A DNA stretch of 64,000 bases from Planctomycetota bacterium (GTDB taxonomy: Bacteria > Planctomycetota > Brocadiia > SM23-32 > JAKLEA01), in contig JAKLEA010000001.1 in NCBI GenBank assembly GCA_022711755.1, positions 248,001 through 312,000 on the forward strand, in the 5' to 3' direction. The translations under genes were made by a program, and so were the position numbers. How positions within the stretch are numbered: position 1 is the first letter of the stretch; every line of letters starts with the position of its first letter. Under the pieces are notes generated by a model, which ran no database searches, was not told the DNA's origin, and was given only the letters and a program-made list of their open reading frames with translations. Shown piece by piece: positions 8,220 through 15,573 of the stretch.

Positions 8220-9842
8220 ATGGGCGTGCGCGCCGGGAGACATGGGATTTCAAGATTCTGGGTTCTCCTGCTTGCCGTAGCCGCATCCTGCATATGTGTT
8301 TCGTTGCTGGACGAGATCGGGAGTGTATCATCAAAATCGCGCAATTCGACCTACGCCGCCGAATCCGGAGAGATTCGCGTTCCCGCCAAGGCCGGGCAGT
8401 GGTACCCCTCAGATCCTGATGAACTCAGAATAAAGGTCATGAATCTGCTTGATGAGGCGCCGGCTTCCGCGTCCGAAGGGCACATACTCGCCCTTATAGC
8501 CCCCCATGCCGGCTATCAGTTTTCGGGCAAGGGCGCAGCCGCCGCATTCAGAGCCGTGAAGGATGCATCATATTCGAGAGTTATTGTCATTGGTCCTACG
8601 CACAACTTTCCGTTTCGCGGCGTAGGCGTCCCTTCGAAGATCGGATTGTTCAGGACGCCATTGGGCGATATCCCGATTGACACCGCAACCTGCCGGGACA
8701 TGCTCTCTGAAGAGCCTTTCGTTGTCGGTGATGTTTATCATGGCCCTGAACATTCCCTGGAAGCGGAACTGCCATTCCTTCAGGTTGCGCTCAAGCCGGG
8801 CTGGAAACTGGTCCCGCTGGTTGTCGGACAGATTGACGGCAAAATGGCGGATGTCGTCGCATCTATACTCAAGAATATGATGACGGAAGACACGCTGTTC
8901 GTGGTAAGCACTGACTTCTGTCATTACGGCCGCGCTTTCGATTTTGTTCCGTTCACCGGGAATGTTCCTGAAAACCTTCGCGCGCTGGATATGGGCGCGG
9001 CCGATTTATGCGTCTCAAAGAACAACGCCGGTTTCGCAGAATATTGCGATAAAACCGGCGCTACGATCTGCGGGCGGAATGGAGTCCGGATTCTCCTGGC
9101 TGCACTGCCGGAAACCGCAAAAGGAACGCTCTTGCAATACTACACAAGCGGCGATCTGACGACGGATTACAAACACTGCGTCAGCTACGTCGCGATCTCG
9201 TATTCCACACAGCCGGAAGCGCTACCGAAAGGAGAAGGAAAAATGACTGAAGCGACCCAGCAGCAAGGCGAATTCACACCAGAGGAGCGAAAGAAGCTCG
9301 TGGCGCTTGCCAGGGAATCTCTGAATAAATGCGTTGTCGAAAATAAACGGCTTCTCGTCGAACCGAAGGACTGGCCGGAGAAGTTCCGACGTCCCTGCGG
9401 CGCTTTTGTCACGCTTACCAAGCATGGGGACCTTCGCGGCTGCATCGGTTACGTCGAACCGCGATATCCGCTCGTGCAAACCATTGCTGACAATGCGCTC
9501 AACGCGGCCCGTGAAGATCCCCGCTTCCCACGCGTCCAACCGCCGGAATTGAAGGACATTGAAATTGAGATATCCGTCATGACTCCTCTGCGCGAGGTCA
9601 AGGACGTCAAAGAGATCGTAGTTGGAAAGCACGGTCTTGTAATCGAAAAGGGCTGGAACCGGGGGCTTCTACTTCCCCAGGTCGCAACTGCCTACGGGTG
9701 GGATCGGGAGACATTTCTCCAGCACACATGTCGAAAGGCCGGACTGCCACCGGATGCATGGAAGCAAGGCTCCAAGATTCTCTGTTTCAGCGCGGAGGTT
9801 TTTGGCGAAAAGGATTTTGAGAAGGAAGGCGAATCGAAATGA
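8220..9842 (+). CDS. Secreted or anchored MEMO-AMMECR1 fusion protein
   Basis: A 540-residue protein. Residues about 12-32 form a signal peptide or anchor. A MEMO domain follows (about 50-330), with PHAGYQFSGKGAA, VIGPTHNFPFRG and STDFCHYG carrying the metal-ligand-type His/Asp/Cys of this extradiol-dioxygenase-like fold. The C-terminus (about 355-530) is an AMMECR1 domain with LRGCIGYVEPRYPL. These two domains define the A and B parts of the AmmeMemoRadiSam system, of unknown biochemical role; the radical SAM part is not nearby. The start ATG 8220 has GGGAGG 8 bases upstream; a TTG at 8199 overlapping the prfB stop is less likely. manC follows with ATGA overlap. Confidence 0.9.
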   Translation: MGVRAGRHGISRFWVLLLAVAASCICVSLLDEIGSVSSKSRNSTYAAESGEIRVPAKAGQWYPSDPDELRIKVMNLLDEAPASASEGHILALIAPHAGYQFSGKGAAAAFRAVKDASYSRVIVIGPTHNFPFRGVGVPSKIGLFRTPLGDIPIDTATCRDMLSEEPFVVGDVYHGPEHSLEAELPFLQVALKPGWKLVPLVVGQIDGKMADVVASILKNMMTEDTLFVVSTDFCHYGRAFDFVPFTGNVPENLRALDMGAADLCVSKNNAGFAEYCDKTGATICGRNGVRILLAALPETAKGTLLQYYTSGDLTTDYKHCVSYVAISYSTQPEALPKGEGKMTEATQQQGEFTPEERKKLVALARESLNKCVVENKRLLVEPKDWPEKFRRPCGAFVTLTKHGDLRGCIGYVEPRYPLVQTIADNALNAAREDPRFPRVQPPELKDIEIEISVMTPLREVKDVKEIVVGKHGLVIEKGWNRGLLLPQVATAYGWDRETFLQHTCRKAGLPPDAWKQGSKILCFSAEVFGEKDFEKEGESK

Positions 9843-10921
9843 AAGTGGTCATCAGGGCAGGCGGAGTGGGGACGCGACTGTGGCCATTGAGTCGGCAAAG
9901 CAAACCGAAGCAATTCCATGCTTTCGCGGGCGGGCGCACCCTCATTCAGGAGGCGTATGACCGTGTGGGAAAATTCTACCCATCAGATGACATATACGTC
10001 TCCGCCCCGGAATCCATAGCAGGCATGGTGCGCGAACAATTGCCGTCCGTGCCGGCTGAGAACCTGATCCTTGAACCGGCAAGGCGCGACACCGCCGCCG
10101 CAATCGGACTTGAAACGGCCATCATCGCCAGAAAAGACCCTCGCGCCGTAATCGCCAGCCTCGGTTCCGACCACGTCATCCGCGACGCAGACCGCTTCAT
10201 CAATCTGCTGAAGGCCGCTGAGACTGCAATCGAGACCATGCCGGATTATCTATTTGCGCTCGGCGTCAAACCGACTCGGCCTGAAACCGGTTTCGGCTAC
10301 ATTGAAACGGATCAGGTTCTTATGAAAGCCAATGGAGAGCCGGTCTATCGCGTGACTCGCTTTACGGAGAAGCCTGATTTGGAATCCGCTGAGGGGTATG
10401 TCCGTTCCGGACATTTCCTTTGGAACAGCAATATGTTCATCTGGCGCGCGGATACACTCCTAAACCTGTTCAGGAAGTTTGAACCGGAAATGATGTCCGG
10501 ACTGCGCGAAATCCAGTCGGCTCTTGGCTCGCCTCAGGGGGCGGACGTGCTCAGACGCGTATATCCGACCCTCAAGCGGGTTGCCGTAGACTACGCTATT
10601 ATCGAGAAGACCGACAAAATGGCCGTCATCCCAGCCGATATGGGCTGGGCCGACATCGGCAGTTGGTCCGCCATTCATGAAGTCGCCGAACCTGACGCGA
10701 GGGGCAATATCGCGCACGGGCGAGAAATCATTCTGGACACGTCAAACAGCACTATTTTCAGCAATTCCGGCCGGCTTGTCGCAGTCCTCGGTATGAAGGA
10801 CGTTGTCGTCGTGGATACCGGTGATACTGTGCTTGTCTGCTCTAAGCAATCCTGCCAGGACGTTAAGAAGTTGACCGATGCGTTATCGGCGGACGGCGAA
10901 CTGAAGCGTTTCGCGGAATGA
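9839..10921 (+). CDS. manC: Mannose-1-phosphate guanylyltransferase
   Basis: A 360-residue nucleotidyltransferase making GDP-mannose from mannose-1-phosphate and GTP, for glycan synthesis in the cytoplasm. The N-terminal motif GGVGTRLWPLSRQSKPKQF is diagnostic; RFTEKPD and FLWNSNMFIW follow in the catalytic domain. Length fits the short form without the phosphomannose isomerase domain. The start overlaps the previous stop (ATGA). It ends only two bases from the stop of the convergent mlaF gene, with no room for a terminator. Confidence 0.92.
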   Translation: MKVVIRAGGVGTRLWPLSRQSKPKQFHAFAGGRTLIQEAYDRVGKFYPSDDIYVSAPESIAGMVREQLPSVPAENLILEPARRDTAAAIGLETAIIARKDPRAVIASLGSDHVIRDADRFINLLKAAETAIETMPDYLFALGVKPTRPETGFGYIETDQVLMKANGEPVYRVTRFTEKPDLESAEGYVRSGHFLWNSNMFIWRADTLLNLFRKFEPEMMSGLREIQSALGSPQGADVLRRVYPTLKRVAVDYAIIEKTDKMAVIPADMGWADIGSWSAIHEVAEPDARGNIAHGREIILDTSNSTIFSNSGRLVAVLGMKDVVVVDTGDTVLVCSKQSCQDVKKLTDALSADGELKRFAE

Positions 10922-10923
10922 CA

Positions 10924-11748
10924 TCAGCCCCGCGTAAGTCTGGCTATGTACTGATCATCCTTCTCGAATTCTTCCGGTTGGCGATTCAAGAAGCGCTTAA
11001 CATACGGGTGTTCGCTCTTTTTTATTTCCTCCGGCGCGCCGATGGCCACGATATTGCCTCCCTGCACTATGCACATCCTGTCGGCCACGCGGAAGCCGCT
11101 TTCTATGTCGTGCGTCACAATGACGACCGTCGTCTGAAATGCGCGCTTGATTTTCAGTATAAGCTCGTCAATCCCCGCTGCGATAACAGGATCAAGCCCG
11201 GAAGTCGGCTCGTCAAGGAAGACCAGTTTCGGATCCATCACCAGCGCCCGCGCCAGACCGGCCCGGCGGCGCATTCCACCGGACAATTCGGACGGCAGCA
11301 GTTTCTCTGCGTCTTCAAGTCCCACCAGTTCCAGCTTCATCCGCGCCATGATCTTGATGACGGAGTCCGCCAGGCGGGTATGCTCGCGCACTGGAAACGC
11401 TACGTTGTCCAGAATGTTCATTGATTGGAATAACGCCCCGCCCTGAAAGAGCATTCCGAACGTCTGACAGAACTCGCGATACTCCCTGCGCGACATTCCC
11501 CCCACATCCCGCCCGTGAACTTTGACTATTCCGGATGTTGGTTTCACAAGCCCTATTATCGTCCGTAACAGTGTCGTCTTCCCGCAACCACTCTGCCCCA
11601 TGATCGCCAGACACTCCTGGCCGTATACATCAAGGCTGACGCGGTGGAGTATCTCCCTTTTCTCGTACTTCACAACCAGATCGCGCACCTCCACAACGGT
11701 TTCATGCGCGTTCTCGGCGTACGATCGCATCTCCGGATGATCAGGCAT
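10924..11748 (-). CDS. mlaF: MlaF-type ABC transporter ATP-binding protein
   Basis: A 274-residue ABC ATPase that powers phospholipid transport between the membranes. It has Walker A GQSGCGKTT, FGMLFQGGALFQSMNILDNV (a stretch typical of the Mla family), signature LSGGMRRRAGLARAL, Walker B LVFLDEPTSGLD and a switch His in VTHD. The C-terminal tail EEIKKSEHPYVKRFLN matches MlaF proteins. It is last in a four-gene operon with mlaE, mlaD and a repeat lipoprotein, 15 bases after mlaD. Confidence 0.93.
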   Translation of the reverse strand: MPDHPEMRSYAENAHETVVEVRDLVVKYEKREILHRVSLDVYGQECLAIMGQSGCGKTTLLRTIIGLVKPTSGIVKVHGRDVGGMSRREYREFCQTFGMLFQGGALFQSMNILDNVAFPVREHTRLADSVIKIMARMKLELVGLEDAEKLLPSELSGGMRRRAGLARALVMDPKLVFLDEPTSGLDPVIAAGIDELILKIKRAFQTTVVIVTHDIESGFRVADRMCIVQGGNIVAIGAPEEIKKSEHPYVKRFLNRQPEEFEKDDQYIARLTRG

Positions 11749-11763
11749 ACTGGGATGGCTCTT

Positions 11764-12870
11764 TCAGAACGCTCCGAATACGACTCCAGTAAAAGTCACT
11801 ATCGGGGACTGCTCGCGCGCCTCGTCAACTGATTTCCTGATGCTTTGGAACGCCTTCTTCATATCGTCGTAAAGCTCAGGCTCCCGCATCAGCTTTTGAA
11901 GCGTACCGTCGCCGGAATTAAGATCCGTCGTTGTCTGCGCGACATTGTCCAGTATCTTGTTCAGCTTGTCGTATGCTTCCGGGTCGTTTATCAACTTGCC
12001 TATCGCGCCCTCCCCCTTGTTTATCTTCTCAGTAGTCTGGCGTATGTTCTCAAGCGACTGGCGGGCTTCCGACGCTGAAACTTTCAGCTCTTCATAAATG
12101 GCATCCTCCTTCAGCAGTCGCCCGACGGTCCCCTTCCCTTCTGAAATCTGTTGTGTGACGCTTCTGGCATTGCTGACTGTGGCGGCTACATCGTCGGAAA
12201 GCTGGCTGTCCCGGATCAACCGGCTCACCAATCCCTTTCCCTCACGCGCTTCGGTGACGGTCTTGTTGACGTTGTCAATGGTCTCCTTGCCGGACGAAAT
12301 TGCCGCTGAAAGATCTTCATACATCTTTTCGTCATTTACTAGCCTGCCGATAGTCCCCTTCCCTTCCTTGATTGTGGCAGTAATGTCTGAGATGTTGTTT
12401 GCCACTTTTCCCGCTGGTTCGATGATGTCCTGCATCCTGGTCAGCAACTGCGTGATAGAAACCTCCGGCACTGTATCGGTTATCTCGCTTCCCGGTTCAA
12501 GGACAATCGCTTCGGGGTCCGGGGAAGGAACGATAGCGAGGTATCTGCCGCCGAACACGCTCTCGCTCTGGATTTCTGCGCGGTCCTTGCTGCGTATGGT
12601 GACGCCTTTTTCGATCCAGAACGCAACAGTCACGGGCTTGGCCATTTCACGCTTCTCAAACTTTACGGCGCTGACGCTGCCTATACGCACCCCCGACATA
12701 GTTACCGGCGAGCCAACCTCAAGGCGATTCACCTCGCTGAAGCGCGCAAAGTATTCATTGCCTGGACGAAATGCCGTGTCCAGGTCCTGAATGTAAAATG
12801 TGCCGACGGCGAACATTATCAGCGCGCCAAGCAGCAACATCCCTATCAGTATCTTGCTGGCCTGATGCAT
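11764..12870 (-). CDS. mlaD: MlaD-type MCE-domain protein with five C-terminal repeats
   Basis: Inner-membrane-anchored periplasmic lipid-binding subunit, 368 residues from ATG 12870 (GGGAGG 6 bases upstream; the frame extends 7 codons further). One TM helix (about 8-28) precedes the MCE domain (about 38-115; GSPVTMSGVRIGSVSAV). After residue about 165 come five copies of a 34-42-residue unit beginning G(K/E/D)G(T/A/L) followed by hydrophobic, K/R-L and acid-Y-D/E residues. This helical tail could form the needle-like extension seen in longer MCE proteins. Between mlaE and this gene is a hairpin (12886-12904). Confidence 0.9.
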   Translation of the reverse strand: MHQASKILIGMLLLGALIMFAVGTFYIQDLDTAFRPGNEYFARFSEVNRLEVGSPVTMSGVRIGSVSAVKFEKREMAKPVTVAFWIEKGVTIRSKDRAEIQSESVFGGRYLAIVPSPDPEAIVLEPGSEITDTVPEVSITQLLTRMQDIIEPAGKVANNISDITATIKEGKGTIGRLVNDEKMYEDLSAAISSGKETIDNVNKTVTEAREGKGLVSRLIRDSQLSDDVAATVSNARSVTQQISEGKGTVGRLLKEDAIYEELKVSASEARQSLENIRQTTEKINKGEGAIGKLINDPEAYDKLNKILDNVAQTTTDLNSGDGTLQKLMREPELYDDMKKAFQSIRKSVDEAREQSPIVTFTGVVFGAF

Positions 12871-12885
12871 TATTCTCCTCCCGAC

Positions 12886-12904
12886 CCGCAAGCGAAGCTT
12901 GCGG
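12886..12904 (-). repeat. Intercistronic hairpin between mlaE and mlaD
   Basis: Perfect inverted repeat with 8-base arms CCGCAAGC / GCTTGCGG and a three-base loop, placed after the mlaE stop and just before the mlaD ribosome site. There is no T-run, so it is not an intrinsic terminator; it may stabilise or process the operon message. Confidence 0.5.
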
Positions 12905-12906
12905 CC

Positions 12907-13692
12907 TTACGTGTTCGGATGAAAGGCCACAAGCAGTTTTTCCATCATGTAATCCGCCACAAGCACGGCTAGAATCGAATGAACGACGGCCATCGTCGTG
13001 GCCCGGCCAACTCCCTCAGCGCCGCCCTTGGTCCGAAAACCGTGGTAGCAACCTGTCATTGAAATGATGCACCCGAAAAGCAGCGCCTTGAAGAGGGACT
13101 TGAACAAATCTCCCATCTCCAGCCAACGGAAAAGCTGGTCGTAATAGACGCTGTATGGCAGGTCAATGAATGTGCGGCTCATGAATGAGCCGCTTACGAT
13201 TCCGATGAAGTCCACATAACAGACGAGTATTGGGAACATTACCAGGCAAGCAAAAAATCTAGGCGTGGACAGGTAACTTACGTGGTTGACGCCCATCACT
13301 TTCAGCGCGTCCACCTCTTCGGATATCTGCATCGTCCCTATCTCCGCCGAAAAAGCCGCCCCTATGCGCCCAGCCAGCAGAAACGCAAGCATGGCCGGTC
13401 CGAACTCGCGTGTAATGGCAAGACCGACCAGTATGCTGGTGACGTTCTCCAGGTGGAACTTTTTAAGCTGATACCCAGAATGAAGCGCGAGTATGAAACC
13501 GGTAAACAGGCTCATTACGGACACGATAAGCAGGCTCTGGTTGCCAACCTCATAAGCATGACGCACCAGAAGACGCCGGCGTCTGAAAAGCGTCGGAAAA
13601 CCGCGCAGCGTTTCCAGCAGCAGGACAACAACCTCACCTGCTGATTCAAAATAGCCAAGTGTTTTTTTAAACACATTCTGCGCGGACTGCAT
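12907..13692 (-). CDS. mlaE: MlaE-type ABC permease
   Basis: A 261-residue inner-membrane permease of the Mla lipid transporter, with about five hydrophobic helices. The conserved family segments LVGLAITREFGPAMLAFLL, AGRIGAAFSAEIGTMQISEE and VDALKVMGV are all present. ATG 13692 has GAGG 6 bases upstream; a GTG one codon earlier is the alternative. It follows the stop of the upstream repeat lipoprotein by three bases, so the two are surely cotranscribed. Confidence 0.94.
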   Translation of the reverse strand: MQSAQNVFKKTLGYFESAGEVVVLLLETLRGFPTLFRRRRLLVRHAYEVGNQSLLIVSVMSLFTGFILALHSGYQLKKFHLENVTSILVGLAITREFGPAMLAFLLAGRIGAAFSAEIGTMQISEEVDALKVMGVNHVSYLSTPRFFACLVMFPILVCYVDFIGIVSGSFMSRTFIDLPYSVYYDQLFRWLEMGDLFKSLFKALLFGCIISMTGCYHGFRTKGGAEGVGRATTMAVVHSILAVLVADYMMEKLLVAFHPNT

Positions 13693-13695
13693 CAC

Positions 13696-15270
13696 TTACC
13701 TCAGAAAATGTCCCATCGTCCATCTCCAGCCGTCCTTATCGCGATCATACCGTATCAACCCGAAGAGGAAGGAACAGGTTTTTCTACCGCTGGCTTCCCG
13801 ATACTTTACCACGTGCGCGAGTTCAAAGTAGTCTTCATTTATGTCGCGATTTCGCCTTGCGAATCCCCAGAGCGCGGTTGCCTGGACACGCCCGTCTGGC
13901 TCCTTTTCAAAGTTGAAAATGTCCACAAGCGGGCGATAGTTCCGCTTGAAACCCTCCGTGGCGTCAGTCCATCCATATGAGGCGACGTAGTGTGAAATTG
14001 TCCCATCCGGCTCCCTGCGCCATGTATATAACGGAAATATCGTCAGGCGATGATCCGGTTGCTGTTCAGCCCTTCGCGTGCTCATGTTCCAGTAGATGGG
14101 GACGAAGTAGTCTCCCGCGAATTCACCTCCGCTATCCTCGCTCTCCCTGATTTTCCACACGAAAGGCCATGCCCAGATCGTGCGCTCCCGATGCCTTCCC
14201 TCGTCCGGAATCCTGAGTGAGTGCTTCCAGTATAACGGGATGGCCCTGCTGTCGTCCTCTTTCGTGCTGGTCATGAACCTGCACAACGGCCAGACAAATT
14301 CCCATGAAGTCAAATTCTCCCTTGTGTCCTTCCGACGCCTGAAGACCAAGTAACCGTAGCACCTATGATAGCCAACGTCGGAAGTGGCCTGGGAATAGAA
14401 CGGAAATACGCTGACGATTTTCACCGGATGTTCCGAGTCCAGCGCTTCCGTCGCCAGTTTTACAATCGGCCATGCGTAATAAGTCTGATCATACTTTCCA
14501 TCATACACCTTCCGAATATATATAGGCCACGCGCGGCGGGTTTTGATCCCGGCTCCATTGCCGCCCCATGTGAAAATCGGCCATAATACATCAGTGCGTT
14601 CATTATCATTCTGGATGCTGTATGCGTAGAGCGGAAACAGGATGAAGGTCACCTGGTCCATCGCCAGAAATCTCTTGAGCTTTCCATAAATTGGAAACAA
14701 CGCCCAATACTTTCCGTATCGGTTTCTGAACACCTTCACACGCTGCTCATCGTCCATGTCCGCCGGGCCTTCCGATGCTTCAATCGCCGCCTTTCGCATC
14801 TCATCCCCGTCAACCGCCCTTCCCTGCTGCGGGACTTTCTCTCCCCAGAAAAGGATCGGGAAGATCATGTGGTCCCGTTGCGGCGCTTCATTCTCTTTCT
14901 TCTTCTCCTTTGCGGCCCAGATGATCGGAAGAAGCCTGATCCGCCCGTCACCCTTTGAATTCCGGCTCCATTCCAGCAACGGCCAGACTGCCTGAAGCCG
15001 GCTGCTGCTCCCATCCTTCATTCTTTCATAATTAAACAGCGGCGCGACCACAGTCAACCGGCGATCAGGATAATCAATAAACCGCACAAGAGGGCCGATC
15101 AATTCTGTTCGTCTCACAGGCTCATGTCGCCCGTTCACACGCTCAATCTGCTCCTCATGCACAACGGCCGGCCAGAGATTGATCCTGTCTCCGGCGCATC
15201 CGCATGAAGAGAAGATCACAGCGAAAGTGAAAAACACCATCGCGCTTCGATATGGAGACACACCTTTCAT
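13696..15270 (-). CDS. Putative lipoprotein with repeated (W/F)P(L/I)(Y/F) motif, first gene of mla operon
   Basis: A 524-residue protein of unknown function. ATG 15270 (AGGAAAG upstream) is followed by a hydrophobic signal ending in SSCGC, which looks like a lipoprotein signal although the lipobox is not canonical. The rest repeats, every 20-40 residues, a short motif such as VWPLLEW, LFPIYGK, LFPLYAY, VLWPIFTW, AWPIYIRK, VFPFYSQ, AWPFVWK and IFPLYTW, at least ten times. Regular aromatic/proline strands suggest a beta-rich fold, perhaps a barrel or propeller. Its place ahead of mlaE-D-F suggests the outer-membrane partner (MlaA is absent), which is inference. The open frame extends to 15537 but that part has no signal or ribosome site. 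Confidence 0.7.
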   Translation of the reverse strand: MKGVSPYRSAMVFFTFAVIFSSCGCAGDRINLWPAVVHEEQIERVNGRHEPVRRTELIGPLVRFIDYPDRRLTVVAPLFNYERMKDGSSSRLQAVWPLLEWSRNSKGDGRIRLLPIIWAAKEKKKENEAPQRDHMIFPILFWGEKVPQQGRAVDGDEMRKAAIEASEGPADMDDEQRVKVFRNRYGKYWALFPIYGKLKRFLAMDQVTFILFPLYAYSIQNDNERTDVLWPIFTWGGNGAGIKTRRAWPIYIRKVYDGKYDQTYYAWPIVKLATEALDSEHPVKIVSVFPFYSQATSDVGYHRCYGYLVFRRRKDTRENLTSWEFVWPLCRFMTSTKEDDSRAIPLYWKHSLRIPDEGRHRERTIWAWPFVWKIRESEDSGGEFAGDYFVPIYWNMSTRRAEQQPDHRLTIFPLYTWRREPDGTISHYVASYGWTDATEGFKRNYRPLVDIFNFEKEPDGRVQATALWGFARRNRDINEDYFELAHVVKYREASGRKTCSFLFGLIRYDRDKDGWRWTMGHFLR

Positions 15271-15573
15271 CAGGGACTTTCCTGTTTCCTTATTCTCTGT
15301 TATGCGAACCTCTCCCAGTTCAGCCCGTAATACACATTGCCGGGTATTATTGCGACTCGGCTGGCGCAACACAATAGCGGGTATTCGGACCGTTACGGCA
15401 TGGCGAGTAATGCCGGATGTGTCATTGCAAATAAGTACCTTCACAGCGTCGAAGATGTTGTTATCATATCCGCCGGAGAAAAGGTTGCAGGCTGGTGACT
15501 TCGTGTCGCCGGATTCATTCAGACAAACGGTTGGCACAAGGCGGGATATGATTAAATGAAAGGGGCATGAACC
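15271..15573. promoter_or_regulatory. Divergent intergenic region, mla operon / glycyl-radical gene
   Basis: About 300 bases with start signals at both ends and no supported gene. A TATGAT at 15547-15552 could be a -10 element for the plus-strand gene but no good -35 accompanies it. No FNR-like TTGAT-N4-ATCAA site was seen, though the downstream enzyme is oxygen sensitive. Confidence 0.35.

Noticed and set aside
15271..15537. N-terminal 89-codon extension of the repeat lipoprotein
   Set aside because: It would place the signal peptide internally; the ATG at 15270 has a ribosome site and a proper signal.
15531..15548. Second sigma-54-like site (TTGGCAC) ahead of the glycyl-radical gene
   Set aside because: The -12 GC is missing at the required 10-base spacing (GA instead).
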